DNA of 64,000 nt from Lasiosphaeria ovina. Lineage: Eukaryota > Ascomycota > Sordariomycetes > Sordariales > Lasiosphaeriaceae. Shown in pieces: positions 41,692 through 53,972 of this stretch; position 1 is the stretch's first letter; each line of letters opens with the position of its first letter. Below the pieces are notes generated by a model, which made no database searches, was not told the DNA's origin, and worked only from the letters and a program-made list of their open reading frames with translations. The position numbers and the translations under genes were made by a program. The stretch covers positions 2,976,001-3,040,000 of the forward strand of contig JAULSN010000006.1 of NCBI GenBank assembly GCA_033439765.1, given 5' to 3'.

Positions 41692-42910
41692 CTTGGTGTG
41701 TTAGACTAGGACGTTGATGACCTCAAAATTGTAATCAAGGCGAAAACTAAATTTCTTAGTGAGCAAATTGGGTCGAGGGCACAATTTAGGTTAGGACGTT
41801 CTTTTTATAAATCCAGAAGTTGTGGGTTGTGTTGTGAACAATACAAATGGAACTAATCTAATCTTTCATCCCAACCACAATGCAGAGCGTATTCGTATCG
41901 TTATCGGAATGATAAAAATTTTTCTCCTACCTGTTCTGTAACAGTGAAATGCTCAAAAAACCACGCTGTTCAGGAGATTAACCCCGACTGTTAATATGAA
42001 TGCCGACGACTTATCCATACATGAAGAAGGACGTGACTAGGGAAACATTTGTCGCAAATATGGTAGCAAGCTGGGCTTTACCAACCAAACACTAAGCATA
42101 TAAGGCAAGCTCCATACAATTGCCTACTAGATTCGTCTGCTCAAGGAGGCGATCCTTAAGGAGGGATTTCCGCAGTTAGATCTATCACAGAGGTGAAATA
42201 CGTTATACCCATCACCACGCACACATTATTGCCCATTAGAATAAATGCCAAAAGCCAAGATGCAGCCAGGGAGTTGTAATAAGCAGAGCATGTATTCTAA
42301 AGTTGTTTGCAAATGGGGCGCGTAGTGAAGTTGACAACATGGGAAGGGACTGACATAATTATTTATACAAAACATATGGTCGATAAAAGTGCTCATATCC
42401 GTACACTGGCGTGTCGATGTTGCTATATTCCTTCAGTCGCCCGTCACGGTAGTGTTGCAGTGTCGTCTAAGTGAGATGCGTCAGAAATATACCTGTGTAA
42501 TTTCAGTCTGCGCTAGTGGTAATCAGACAGGGACCCCCAGTCCTCCAATGGACCAATTGCTCCACTAATTTACATGTATCTCCTGTCCCCGTCTCGTTCC
42601 ATGATTCTTGTCCCCATCTCGTCACCTGCATCCCCTAGGCTCCTATTCCCACCCCATCACACGCATCTCCTATCCCCATGTCGTTACATCATTCTCTTTA
42701 CCCCCATCTCAAACTGTTCTGTGACAGATTCCGCTTGCACAACACTCAGATATTTTGCTTAGTTTATAACCAGAATTCGTTGGCTGTATAGGTGGGTAAT
42801 TATTCGTGTGCCTTGGTGCTCTGAGATTGAACTCGGAAGTCTATGTCGCACTAATTACATAACAACCTCCCTCAAAACAATCGAACTGTGCAAGGCTCAG
42901 TGTTTTGAGT
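41692..42910. other. AT-rich intergenic region with degenerate C/T-rich repeat
   Basis: No gene is supported. At about 42575-42720 a degenerate repeat of a 20-25 bp unit built on TCCTATCCCCATCTCGT is present. The rest is AT-rich. Confidence 0.4.
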
Positions 42911-44041
42911 TTATTTGTGGTATCCTGCCAACACCTCCCTCGCAGATCCCGGCTCCTCGTGATCCATCCATGCCCTGTAAACCAACCCCGGCACAAACCT
43001 ATGACGGCGCAAGTTTAATATCTTGCGCCCTCCCAAGGGGCCGTAGGGTTCCACTCCCTCGGTAGCGGCGATTGACACGTTCCGAGGCTGTGCCACCTGG
43101 TGATCTCGATAAGCCAGCGAGTTTGCGCTGACCATTCCTTGGCTCCTAGTGGCGAGTCGTCGTCCCTCAGCCAGACCGCGATTTGAAAGTCAGCGAAGCA
43201 GATGGTACAAGAATGGATATGCCCTGATGTTCCGTTAAATGCTCCTCGGGGTCCAGCGGCCGGCTAAGCTCAGAAACACGGTCTGGAGTGGTGTGGGGGC
43301 ATATCACGCGGTAGTACTGCCATCGGAGGTACTTTCGTAACATCTCTCTCTCTCCTTTCTTGCCGTCGTCTTGCAGGATGATGAACCCACGGAGATGTAG
43401 CCGACGATGAATAATTTTGGCGTTCCACTTCCGTGTGACGTTGACGCCGGTGTAAAAGTGGTCGACGTAGGAATTGTTGACTTGGAATATTTCCAGCGGG
43501 GGGCCGTGCAGGGGCCCGAAGAGATGACGGTCACGATGAGGTTATACTTCAGGAAGGTAACCCCTGAATCTAGTTTCCTTGCTAAAATAATAGTCTATAG
43601 AGTCCAGTTGCACCTCTGACAGGAGTTTCTTCATGAGGCTGCCGTAGCTCGAACGCAAAGGCGTGCATTGAACGCCGAAGTCTCGGGCGCGCGCCACGGA
43701 TGCAGTTTGAGGCAGTCATGGCAGAAATATAGGCTCGGGATTCCCTGCTCGAGCCACTGGAGTATCGTTGCTCTTGACTCGCCGCTAAGCCGGATCCGCG
43801 ATTCGCAGAACAGATATCGGCTCGGGTCGTCTTGCTTGAGCCATGTGAGCTGTGCTGCTCCCGACCGGCTGCTAAGCCGGACCCGCGAGTCGCGGTACTT
43901 GTAGTAGAGACACCGGCAGGTCAGAACAAGTGCCACGGCCGACTCTGGTGGGAGATGCTCTGTAAACATGTCGATGAGCTCAAATGGGAGCTCTAAGATG
44001 TATGCGGGCTTGTCCAACACACCTACTTCAGAAGAGGACAA
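42911..44041 (-). pseudogene. Broken F-box family gene
   Basis: The F-box is clear at the 5' end (YILELPFELIDMFTEHLPPE, then LVLTCRCLYYKY), followed by tandem RVRLSSRSG/RIRLSGESR segments and a CHDCLKLHPW motif typical of this fungal family. There is no ATG upstream of the F-box; the frame starts at TTG after a stop. After the stop at 43631 the homologous-looking protein continues in a second frame (HLFGPLHGPPLEIFQVNNSY, then YTGVNVTRKWNAKIIHRRL) and then in a third (CTICFADFQIAVWLRDDD, then HSLGTCQSPLPREW). At least two frameshifts are needed and no introns explain them all. Interpreted as a pseudogene. Confidence 0.6.
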
Positions 44042-44813
44042 CTAAGATGACTCTACAACGGCGGGCACAGCCCTGTATTCCTCATTGCCAGTGTTGGTTC
44101 TTGACTAGATCTAGGTCTATATGCCAGGATTATGCTAGTACCAGCGTTGGGCTTCTCAGTTGAGGGGCTTGGTCCAATGTCCAGATGGTATCGTTATGGC
44201 ATTCCCAGCGCTGGCCTCTGTCGAAAGAGCTGTCTGTCACTGACGAACTGGAATGGTGATGGCATCTCTAGCGCCGGGGTCTGCTGTTGGTGGGGTGTGT
44301 TCTTGGGCCGTTGATGCAATGATGGGTTTCCCAGGACAAGCCTCCTCGTTGGACTGGCCCGGGAGTTCCTGGCCGCTCCAAGTATTAGCTCCCGGACTGG
44401 CTGATATGGTCACTCGAATATTGCCTTTGGACTTGTCAATCGGCGGGGCGATCTCAACTTCCACGAATGAAATATATTTCTGCTTCGGGGGTGTTTTTCC
44501 CCTCCGGAGAGACCCTACCTATCACCTTCATGCCACAGAGAGTTTATGAGTTTACAAGTTTGGAGTCACATGACGGTATAGTTCAACTCTATATAAGCTG
44601 CGCTACTTGGACCGCTCCGTTTGATCTGGGGCAGGATATTTCTGTTTTCAGTTTCGCTTGTTCTCTTGTCATCCCTTAGAAACAAGGCTCTTTTATCACG
44701 GGTCGAGCCCCTTTGCACTGTTAAGTGTTATCTTTGACCTCCCGAACATCACTATTTGTACCCAGCAAGGCTTGTCCGTCACTTCTTTACTGTTGTTTTT
44801 GTTATCGTGGCCG
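44042..44813. other. Intergenic region
   Basis: A 75-codon minus frame (44237-44464) with a weak ITIP repeat continuing past its stop was noted but cannot be assigned. Nothing else is recognised. Confidence 0.35.
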
Positions 44814-46636
44814 CTAGTTTTCTGTCGGCTGAGAGCGAAAGTTGTGTAGCCAAACAAACCTGCCATTCCTTGTCACGGGATACGCAAAGCCCAGCCGCTC
44901 CAACTCGGCCAGCACACAGATGTGGACGGGACGCTGCTCGCGCATCAAGGTGAAGTTCCAAAGCGGTGGCGACGAATCCCAGATCGCGCGGAGCATGCTG
45001 TACCGGAGCCACTGCTTATATCCCGAAAGGCCCAGCGCATCGAGCGTGTCCTCAGGTACCAGCGCCAGCACTATAGCTCGGTCCATGTGCACTAGGCGCC
45101 GGCGGCCCCAAAAGGCGATGCCTATCATCTGGTTATACTTTTCACGGTTATCCGGGAAGTTCCTGATAGCAGGCTGGAGCCGAACGTTGTTGATATCCAC
45201 GGTGGGAACGTCGCTGAGATCTACGCCGAAGTTCTGGGTTAGTAGCTTCTCTATGTTCTGTTCGTCGTAGAAGTCTCTGGCAATCTGCAGTCTCCAGCAA
45301 TTCCTCACCGTCCGGCAGGGGATCATCAGGAACGTCCTTGGAAGCCCATCCAGTCTTCGCCTGGAGTTATGCGTGTACATCTTGCCCACCTCGATGCGCT
45401 GAGCCCGGCCGGTCAGCCCGAGAAGGTACTGGAGGTACTCGAGGCCGTTCCAGACTGAGCGCTCGGCCGATATGCGGACCCTCATGACGTTAAGTGAGTC
45501 GACGCCTAAGAAGCGCCAGAGGTTCGGCCAGTGTCCTATCACCTCGGTGTTCCGCGGGTGCACCCAGCGCAAATGGCGTTGGAAGTCGAGGTTGACGCCT
45601 TCAAAGACAAGCTGGTGCTGGTGCAGCACGTATTCATACGCCGACATTAGCTCGCTGGTCTCACGTGGGTTCGGCCAGACCGCGGCGATGGACATGCCCA
45701 CAGCCCAGTCGGGCGTGTCCATGATTTTGGAGTTGAGCAGCTGGGCGCCGTCGTAGCGGAATCCCCTAGCCAGGCGCGACAGAAGCTCCACCCGATAGAA
45801 GGCACGGTACATGCGCGCTTTCTCGGCATGCGTGACTTGGTAGTCGGCCAGCACCTTCCGGACCTGCGCCTGGGGCACGTCAGGTCTCATAATGCTGGTC
45901 CTTCGCCGGTGCAAATTCTGGCACAGGTAGTCCGCCCGGCCTTGGTGGTCGATATCATGGTCAAAAGGTGTGCACGACCGGGTTAGCTGATCGGCAGCGA
46001 GTCGCTCAACGGTGCGGTGTAAACGCACGACGGAGTTGATGTCCTCGTCAGTTAGCGGCGGGAACTTGGTGCAGTGCGTGAGGCAGTCCAGGGTCGCGGC
46101 AAACGTCTTGAACTTTTTCGTCTCCTGGGTGCGAAGTTGAAGCTGAGTGCCCAGTGTCGTTGGACACATCAGGTTCTCCCACAGCTGCCCGATGTGTGCC
46201 ATGCGCGCGGGCGCGAGTATTGATGAGTCAAAGTTCTGCCCGATCGTGGTGGAAAACTCAGAGAGCGAACTAAACAAAATAAATCGAGTCAGCCAGGTGC
46301 AATAGGATGTAGCCCAGCCCTGTAAAGCAAAGAGTTTGGAAGGGCGCACCGCTTGTCCGTGAACCTTTTCCGATCCCAGAACACACAGGCAAGAGCGTCG
46401 TTCAGAGCCTCGGCTGTCACCGTGTTTCTGATGGAGCCAAGGACAACCCTCTGCCTGTATTCGGAAAAGGCATGGCGAAGGCACTCAAGAGCTCGAGCGG
46501 CTATTAATACGGATTCGATATCGAGATGCCTAAGAATCATGCCGCGCATCTCACTCGGGAGTTTGTCGATGGTAAGAGGGAGGTGAGCTCTATCCTCCGC
46601 TGCAATGTCTGCGCCGGTTGCGTCTTCTGTCTGCAT
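44814..46636 (-). CDS. F-box-like protein
   Basis: Exon 1 is 46636-46350 and exon 2 46269-44814. The 80-nt intron (GTGCGC donor, TTTAG acceptor) joins FTDKR to SLSEFSTTIGQ, giving 580 residues. The N-terminal F-box-like segment is IDKLPSEMRGMILRHLDIES, followed by VLIAARALECLRHAF. The rest is helical, with LHRTVERLAADQLTRSC, VRKVLADYQVTHAEKARMYR and a C-terminal block ending FRSQPTEN. It shares its layout with the gene at 40.6-41.7 kb: F-box-like motif, then a region reading MICIYLTRMRTAR there and ALACVFWDRKRFT here. The likely role is substrate selection for an SCF ligase; the target is unknown. The donor is weaker than most in this window, so the splice is probable but not certain. Confidence 0.68.
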
Positions 46637-47229
46637 TGTGTCGACTGGCGATGAGCACGAGCTATAATGTCGAGAAAAGGATCGGTCGGGGGGCTTGCTA
46701 TATTCTATTAAGTATCTAATGGTGGTGCAAAATGTATAACGTGAGGTATCTACGTAACGAGATGTCGTTGGATTCAAGTTTGACAAAATTCCACATTTCA
46801 TCGATCAGTGTGGTAGTTCGGACATTGGTTCTCCAAATCCGAACGGAAGGAACTCCGAACGACAACCACGAGGGAGGGACCTGCACCTTCCAAACTAATG
46901 TGCCAGGCTGTGGTGTAACTTTCCATGTTTACAAAACTTCGTTCGACCGGCAAGAGCCGAGTTCCATTCTGATTTACGGACACAAAAGAGAGCTCCAGTT
47001 GATCATGGGTCTCCAGTTGGTCGTGGGTCCACCACTCTGGCAAAAGCTTCGAATCTTAACCACAGGCAAATCTCCCCCGTGTTCCCATTAGCATTGCTCT
47101 CCCGGCAGCTTAATTGCCCCTTTTCCATGCTATGCGCAAGATCAATTCCACTGTCGATATATCCCACCGTCAAACGATCCGCGTGGGGCAGTCTGATACA
47201 GGAATGGCACCCACTGCGCCTGTGCTCGC
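46637..47229. other. Intergenic region
   Basis: Upstream region of the F-box-like gene and flank of the BTB pseudogene. No supported features. Confidence 0.35.
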
Positions 47230-47756
47230 CTACCTCCCCTGGGGCAGCCTCAGTTTCTCCGCCCTCATGTAATGCATCACACCCACGGCGAAATTGCTAT
47301 GCTTGCCCATGACGGGCTGCATCTTGTCCCAGACGCCGTCCTGGTGTATGGACCTCTGGACTAGCCGACAGACAATATCGCGCAGGGTCAAGTCCGTGTG
47401 GCGCGTCAACGTGTACACCTTGTCGATGACGTCGGGAACGAGTCACACTCCCTCCACGAAAGCTCGGCTACGCGGTAGAAGCGGTCGCGCGCGAGGAGGA
47501 GACACCAGAGAGCTGATCGCGGTGCTTGAGACGATTAATTACCTACCGCACAACCGCCCGTAACGGCTCGTTCAAAGAAGGGCGACTGCGTGCAGACGAT
47601 GGCGCGGTGGGCGTTGAACTCGCGGCTGCCGCAGCGGAGCGCCATATCGGCGAACTTGTCTGACTTGTACAGCTTGGAGAGCGACTCGAACACGTTCGTC
47701 GTGGAAAACCTGATGGCCGAAGAGTATTCTCGCCGGTCGATCTTGTGCCGGATCAC
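47230..47756 (-). pseudogene. BTB/POZ domain gene remnant with internal deletion
   Basis: The first segment (47756-47535) is a typical fungal BTB start: FESLSKLYKSDKFADMALRC, then EFNAHRAIVCTQSPFFERAV, stopping after GGCAVGN. About 40 bp further the sequence jumps to the C-terminal part of the same family, RDRFYRVAELSWRECDSF, then after a one-base frame change VIDKVYTLTRHTDLTLRDIV and MQPVMGKHSNFAVGVMHYMR. The central part of the BTB fold (normally about 60-80 residues) is missing, no in-frame ATG precedes the first segment, and a frameshift remains. This is a deletion-type pseudogene. Confidence 0.65.
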
Positions 47757-48571
47757 GAGCGGGGCCCGAGACCGGTGCGCGCCTCGAGTCCTTCATGTTG
47801 GATTGCTTTGGAGACAAATCGTACCAAAGAAAAACACAAAAACAACAAGAGTGAGCGGTGGAGATAACAAATATCACAACGAACTGGACGAGTTTTGCAA
47901 GGCAGGGTCCCTGTTTGGCAAAGGAATCGGATCCAAAGACGGCAAAATCAAGAAGGGAAAACACCCTACAATGCCTGGACTCCTAAAGAGTGCGCCGTTC
48001 GTACAGTGCTTATTCAACGACCTGCACAGTACTAATAACATGATGCGAAAATGGCGGAAGGGATGGCACTCATGCCGCCTTCTTGTAGCAACATCACCGC
48101 CTGAACTCCCACATACGACCATACCTGGCTGAAAACTCGGGATCCCGTCCGCTCTCCCCTCGATAAACAACCAAGGGCCAGACTAGTAGTTGGGTCGGTG
48201 ACGACCAGCGAATCCCTGGTGTTGTATGTTTTTTTTTTCTCTTTCTTTTTGGTACGTATTCCAAAGGGACACAATGTGCCGCGCTCTGGACTACTGTTTT
48301 TTTTTTTTTTTTTGGCGAGCGCGTGGCCTCAGTTTTCATCAGCCCAGGCCGCCCATATATGTTGGGTGTCCTCTCTGTGTTAATAGCACCTACATAGTAC
48401 ACACAGTACACTTGGCCCCCAGACTGTGAATTGGAGAGATGCGCGTTGTAAGCTGCGACGCTGACGCATGATAGCCAGAGTGTCCCCATATCAAAATGAG
48501 CAAGGGATGAAGACTGTTGATGGAATTACTTATAAAAAGATACAATGTTATCGACCGCTGCTTGCGCTCTC
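47757..48571. other. Intergenic region with T homopolymers
   Basis: A run of 17 T at 48297-48313 and a shorter T-rich run at about 48226-48250 are present. No gene is supported; open frames here are short and biased. Confidence 0.45.
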
Positions 48572-49749
48572 TTACTTCTCAAGTTTCTCAAGCTCGAGAA
48601 TTCTCCTCGCCGTATCCGCCATGGTCTCCTCCACCGTCCGAAACTTCAATCCCAGCAGCTCGTTATCCGCCTCGGCTTCAATTCGAGCTGGTGTGACCTT
48701 TGTATCCTCCCCACTGTCAGCAGGCAGCCGGCCCTCCAGCTCAGGCACCGCCGCGGCGAGAGCGTGCACAAGCGACGTGTATGTCATGGGCTTCCCGTTA
48801 ACCAACAGCCTCCGGTTGGCAGCGGCAGGCGTTGTCAGGGCCTTGACGTGGGCATCCGCCAGGTCGCGAACATCCACAAAGGACGGGAACGAAGTCGCGG
48901 GGATGGTCTCATGGGTGCCGTTGAAGAAGCTGTATATGACGTTGGTGCTGTAGTTGAGGCTGCTTTTGAGGTCCTTGATGGGTTGCAGCGGCGGCCCGAA
49001 GATTAGTGCGGGCAGGAACACGGTCACGGAAAAGTGTGGCTTCTCGGCCTTGACAAAGTCCCAGAGGGCCAGCTCGCCCTCCTTCTTGCCGCTGCAGTAG
49101 GAGATGTAGTTGTTGTTCACCTCCCGTGCCTGTTCCCTGGTGATGGGGAGCCAGGTCTCGTTCGTGATGGGGCCGGCGAGCAGTTCCTCGGGAGAGCCTG
49201 TGGTCGAGGCATTAACGGAGCCGGTGACGGCCACGGATTTGACGGTCGGCGCGACGCGTTTCGCGGAGCGGAGAAGAGCGAGGTTGCTAATTATTTCATC
49301 TTATTAGATTCCCAAATATCCGTGGACGTGCGAACTTGACTGGGTAGGAACTCACTTCTCCACGTTTGGCGTCAGGAAATCCCGATCGTAATCGGTTTTG
49401 CCTGGTATGTCGACCAGTGGGGCAGCAACATGGATGATCTTGTGAGATTCGGGTTATTAGCTGATGTTTGAGAGCAGCGCAGCGACAGGTAAGGTGTCAC
49501 TAGGTATCAGGTACATACGTAATCGAATCGGTATGTCCCGAAGACGTGGTCCCAGACACTCTCATCCGCGTAGTTCTTCACGACTATGAGCTCAAGCTTC
49601 TCTTTCCCCTCAGAATGGAGAGCTAAGATCTCATCAATCAGATTTTCTCGTCGAACCGTGCCAACAACGTCATGGCCAGCAGCGATGAGAGAGTTGATGA
49701 CATGAGCTCCAACAAAGGAGTTGGCACCGGTGAGAAGAGTGCGCGGCAT
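48572..49749 (-). CDS. NADP-dependent epimerase/reductase (extended SDR, Gre2/dihydroflavonol reductase-like)
   Basis: Exons 49749-49519, 49438-49356 and 49286-48572 give 342 residues. Donors are GTATGT and GTGAGT, and frames join as DYIIHVAAPLV and NVENNLALLRSAKR. The N-terminus is a Rossmann fold with TGANSFVGAHV followed by VRRENL, whose Arg favours NADP(H). The catalytic YxxxK is YCSGK in NNNYISYCSGKKEGE, and LPALIFGPPLQPIKDL is the usual substrate-domain segment. Relatives reduce methylglyoxal, other carbonyls or flavonoid-type ketones. The substrate is unknown. Length and motifs are complete, so the gene is probably functional. Confidence 0.88.
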
Positions 49750-51081
49750 TGTGCTCGTTTTTGTTCCCTTTTGTTTTACAGGCGAAGGACGTGGTTGCAA
49801 GAGGATTGACTGTCAAAGTCTTGTTATGTTCTCTATTTCAATCCCAGGGACTCATGTCATGTTTATAGTAATTATTCTGCAAGGAGGCGCAGCGTCTACC
49901 ATGTTTCTGGATTTCCCGTCTTTTGCTTTCATTGTCAGAAAGTGCCTGTGGGCTGCATTAGTGGCGTAATAGACTGGCCGCCTGCGGCCCAGCCTACGAT
50001 GACCTGAATACCACATGAAAGTAGGGTACCAGGGCATGCCCACCTTCCATTCTCCTTCCTAATACAAGCGCTCTTTTACTCACTCTCTACATGCCGTTGT
50101 ATGTGACACTCATCACCCAGCCGAGTCCAATACTTAGGTACGTAGTCAGCGAGAGGGCACGGACCGCTCCAATTCGTTCCCGCGCCAAAATGTAACGCCT
50201 CAGACGCCTCAACCTGCATGCGGATTACGGATGACCCCCTTATCGTTTGCTGCCTGCATCGGTGCTAGGTCACCAGACAATTTGTACACCGACTTTTCTC
50301 GACTCTGTAATTACCTTTGACCCCGCGATAACCTTCTCTCGGGACTGACTGCAGCATTCTGCAGGGGTGTTTATGCGTGGTTAAAATTCCCACCCCTGAA
50401 AGCCGACCAACTAGATGATAGAACTCAGCCGAGGCCCTTTCTCTTACTCATGACTGACTAACGGCAGTTATCTAATGTGACATCGTGGTCTGGGTTTGTC
50501 AAGCACGCAATTCTAGAGTCTTGTCGAGGTTATTTATGCGTTGTTGCATCATGTCTCCATTGCCCTCGTAAGCCCCTATCACATGCAATGGCGGCACGTA
50601 GATCACCCGTACGAGTCCAACATTGTTGAGTTCCCAGACGCAACCATGATCCTCGGCGGGCGACCGGACCCGGCTAATACCTCGGGCCTCGAGTTCGCTC
50701 TCGACGTCCGCGCGAGTATTTATCGGACTTTGTTGAATTTGCCCTAGGCAGTGGAACGGAAGGTTTACTTGCGGGACCTAGCCGGCGGTTCCCCGAGATC
50801 GGTTTCCTATAGTAGAAGACAAATGTGGACGTACTTTGTTGGGCGAAGTCATTGCTTGTCGGGTTGATCTGTCTTGCCCTCGCAGCAACTTACTTCTCGT
50901 CGATAACTCAATAATGAATTTCCCTCACAATCAGTAGTAGTTTTTCAGTGATACCGTGGCGTGATGTGTTAGAAGAAGCCTAAGTCTACTTGTGGCCGAA
51001 TAGACTATCTCAGAGTATTTCATGTTGCATCACGCATCATTGACCTTGCAACCTCGTAGGCATCGAAGTCAATACCGTCGT
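49750..51081. other. Intergenic region, no supported gene
   Basis: 1.3 kb with AT-rich stretches and only short open frames. Confidence 0.4.
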
Positions 51082-51921
51082 TCAGCAATACGACTGGGAT
51101 AAATTATCTTCTGTATCATTTGGGCCTTCCACTTCGTACTGGTGAACCTCATGTTTAGGCTGGCACCATTCGAGATGTTTGCCGGAGAGAGCCATGACAT
51201 CGCACAGAAGGCAGGTAGTCTTCAGGTTATCAAAAGCAGCGAAGAATAGTCACTGACCTCCTGTCGATTCGTTCAACATTGTAGGGCGGATGGCCAAGTG
51301 CCGGATCTGGTCTGAGAGTTAATTGATCGCGCGGATGGGGGGAATCCCATCGTAACGGATGCGGGTGGAATATGGGCGACAGGCCACCACGGAAGCTGAG
51401 TCTGTCCGGAAGGGTTTAGAGAACACTAGTACGGCTCTCAGTATTAACAGCCATGAGGGCGCGGACAGGGGCTGTCTGATTTTGAGATGGGCACTCTACC
51501 ACATCTGTGCCTTCTCCTCGTTCTCGTTGTCCCTATCGCGGACAATCATGAACTCATAACGCGCGACGTGGTTGCGAGATCAGGGCAAAAGGCCTCCCAG
51601 ACCTGCGGGCGGATTTCGGCAGGAGAGCCCTTAAACTGGGGGAAGGAGTGTATCTTCTTGTGGTGGGACTCTGGATGCCTACTCGTTTTCGAAGCCATGG
51701 CTGAATCCGCGCTCGCCGTCCGAGTTTTCCTCGTCAGAACCACCGCTGCCATTGCCGTCATCATAATCGCCATCGGCCTCGGACGCCTCGAGGTCCAAGA
51801 GGGCGTTGTGGTGAGGTGACTCGTCAGCAGGCGGCGACGAGGTAGCAGCCGAGTCGTCGCCTCCAAATTCGTCGGCGACGAGGCAGCCGATATCTTCTAA
51901 CTCGTCCGAGGCGTCGGACAT
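51082..51921 (-). pseudogene. Decayed 2EXR-domain gene
   Basis: ATG 51921 opens an acidic N-terminus (MSDASDELEDIGCLVADEFG, then DEENSDGERGFSHGF) that stops at TAG near 51679. The typical 2EXR block continues in a shifted frame (HSFPQFKGSPAEIRPQVWEA, then CPDLATTSRV), shifts again (YEFMIVRDRDNENEEKAQMW, then TAG) and continues in another frame (RALMAVNTESRTSVL, TAA, LPDRLSFRGG ... VERIDRRSVTILRCFDNLKT) to a stop at 51082. The order of blocks matches the fungal 2EXR family, whose function is unknown. At least two frameshifts and two stops show the gene is dead. Confidence 0.6.
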
Positions 51922-52156
51922 GACGACGGATGCAATTTGCGACTTTGGACAAATCAAGGAGGTTGCTGACGGTTGGAGGCGAATGATGAATTGATGAGGT
52001 CGCGTTGACCTTTTGACAAGAGTTGAATGAGAATCTGGCGAGAGCGAAACTCAATTTTGGGGTCCTGTTGAAACACAACGATAATCACAACAGCCACACA
52101 GTCCCGAAAAGACCGTGAGATCGTATCAGCTGGGACATATTATACAAATAAAAATA

Positions 52157-52202
52157 ACGTGTGTGATAAGCGAGTCGGACAGATAAGCGAGTCGGACACT
52201 TT
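52157..52202. repeat. Left 46-bp terminal inverted repeat of the pogo element
   Basis: It begins ACGTGTGT and contains the 17-bp motif GATAAGCGAGTCGGACA twice in tandem. It is identical to the reverse complement of 53973-54018. Confidence 0.93.
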
Positions 52203-52245
52203 CTACTACCTTACTATAATAATCCTCAATTACACAACCACAACA

Positions 52246-53919
52246 CTAGGAAATAACAATAACTGAATTAGAAACAGATGAATCAGAAGATTCTGCAGCC
52301 TCCTTGCACGTGCGTGCATTATGGCCAGGCTGGCCACACACGCCACAACACCGAACCTTCAAACGAGACCCCCCTGCACCACCACCATTGTGTCGTGTTT
52401 CCTGAGCTAACTGCTCACCCACAGCCTTCTGATCCAGTAAATCCTGTGCCTCTTGTACAGTAAGTGACCCTCCAAGCCGCACACGTGTTTTTTTAGCTCT
52501 CCGTCGCTTACTAAGCCCCTCATTGGCCTTTCGTAGTGCAGAGACCTCTGTGCGGAGAAGAGCCACCTCGTGCATTACAGCCATCGTACCTTTAGCTAAT
52601 CGATCCACAGCAGTTAGCATCGAGGTTGGAGAGCTGCTCTGATGGTTGGAAATTCGAGTTTTGATAAACGCTGACTGTGAGGTGGCCTCTCGAGGGTTGT
52701 GTGGCGTTTGAGAGACCCATGGTAGTGCGGTAGTTGGGCTTGAGGCAAGGGGTGTTGGGGTCCGAATACGCACATCTAACTTAGATATCACCCTTTCTGG
52801 GTCGTACGGCACAAGGCCAGCTCCGGCAAAACCCCCCTGGATGTTCTTTTCTATAATCGAAGCAAAAAACACCTCTCTAAATATACAAAGAAACTCTAAC
52901 TTGCTAATGTATATGATATTTATCCGCATGAACTACTCAATTTGGCGGCTATATGCCTTCTTCAACGGCCCAAAACAACCAATATCTAAGGGCTGGAGTA
53001 TATGTGAAGAGTATGGAGGCATACAAAGTATAATAATATTATGCTCTTTATAATAATTGTCGAATTCTTCAGAGTGGTGGCTTTCGTGGCCATCAAGGAT
53101 TAATAACCGGTATGTACCCTTTGTACGAGATGCTGTGTGGAAATCGAAGTGCCGAATCCAATCTATGCCTTTCTCATTCGTAGTCCAGCCATTATCGGTT
53201 GTTACGATACGCCAGTCGGCCGGGAGGTTGCATTCTTCATACCAGTTGGCAAGGTGATATTGCCCAGCCAAGATGATAAATGGTGGGATAGCCCAGCCTA
53301 GAGTATTTACTCCTTGGATAACTATAGCCCACTCTCGATTGCCAGGCTGGGCCTGTTTGGCCCTGCTACGGCCATCTGAGGTAGTAACTACCATAGTGGC
53401 GATAATAATGCCCATCATAAAGCCAGTCTCGTCGAAATTGTAGATATCGTCGTCAAGGATACCGTATTTGACCTTAATATTATGCACAAGGGCAAACCAC
53501 TCCCGAATAACCTTTGGATCTTCGCATTTAGCCCTCTGGTAGTCGTATTTACGCGTAAAACGCGTCCGAAGGTCTGGCTGGCGCTTGACGAAGTTGTGAG
53601 CCCATCGTACGCCGACAGGGGGCGCGTCGCGTTCGCGTAGTAATCGGTTGGCCATATCTTCCACGTACGAAAGCCGGGGGTGAAATGCGCGTGCACATAG
53701 CTCAATAATGTATTGAACAATTGTTTTCTCCTCTAAATCCGTAAGCTTCCGTGAGTTGACTGGAATATCGCATCGTGCAGGTTTGCCGGCGTGTCGGTCA
53801 GAGAGGGTTGATGGTGGCACATTGTAGATCGTGGCTGCACGGCGAATCTTAAGCTTTGGGTCTTTTTTGATAGCTTCGAGGGCTAGAATAATTCTAGATT
53901 CGGTTGGAAGCGAATCCAT
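52246..53919 (-). pseudogene. Pogo/Fot-family transposase with one nonsense codon
   Basis: ATG 53919 starts a 557-codon frame broken only by TAG at 52933-52935, after AYSRQIE. The N-terminal helix-turn-helix is IRRAATIYNVPPSTLSDRHA, followed by a CENP-B-type DNA-binding segment (LSYVEDMANRLLRERDAPPV). The DDE domain shows Asp 1 in IYNFDETGFMMG, Asp 2 in LLILDGHESHHS and Asp 3 in PPYSSHILQPLDIGCFGPLK. After the stop the same frame gives NIQGGFAGAGLVPYDPE, a coiled coil (LLRTEVSALRKANEGLSKRR) and a CCHC zinc knuckle (CCGVCGQPGHNARTCKE). All three catalytic Asp precede the stop, so a truncated protein might keep partial activity. As a full-length protein it is inactive unless the stop is read through. 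Confidence 0.88.
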
Positions 53920-53972
53920 GGTGAATTGGTGGCAGGATTGGAAAAAGAAGTTGGAGGGTCGCGTCGCGTCAA

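Noticed and set aside
42575..42720. Degenerate C/T-rich repeat as a CRISPR-like array
   Set aside because: Units vary in length and sequence with no conserved repeat-spacer structure; simple low-complexity DNA in a eukaryote.
44160..44464. Minus-strand frame with repeated AITIP segments
   Set aside because: Short, interrupted by a stop, and no family recognised; cannot be distinguished from noise.
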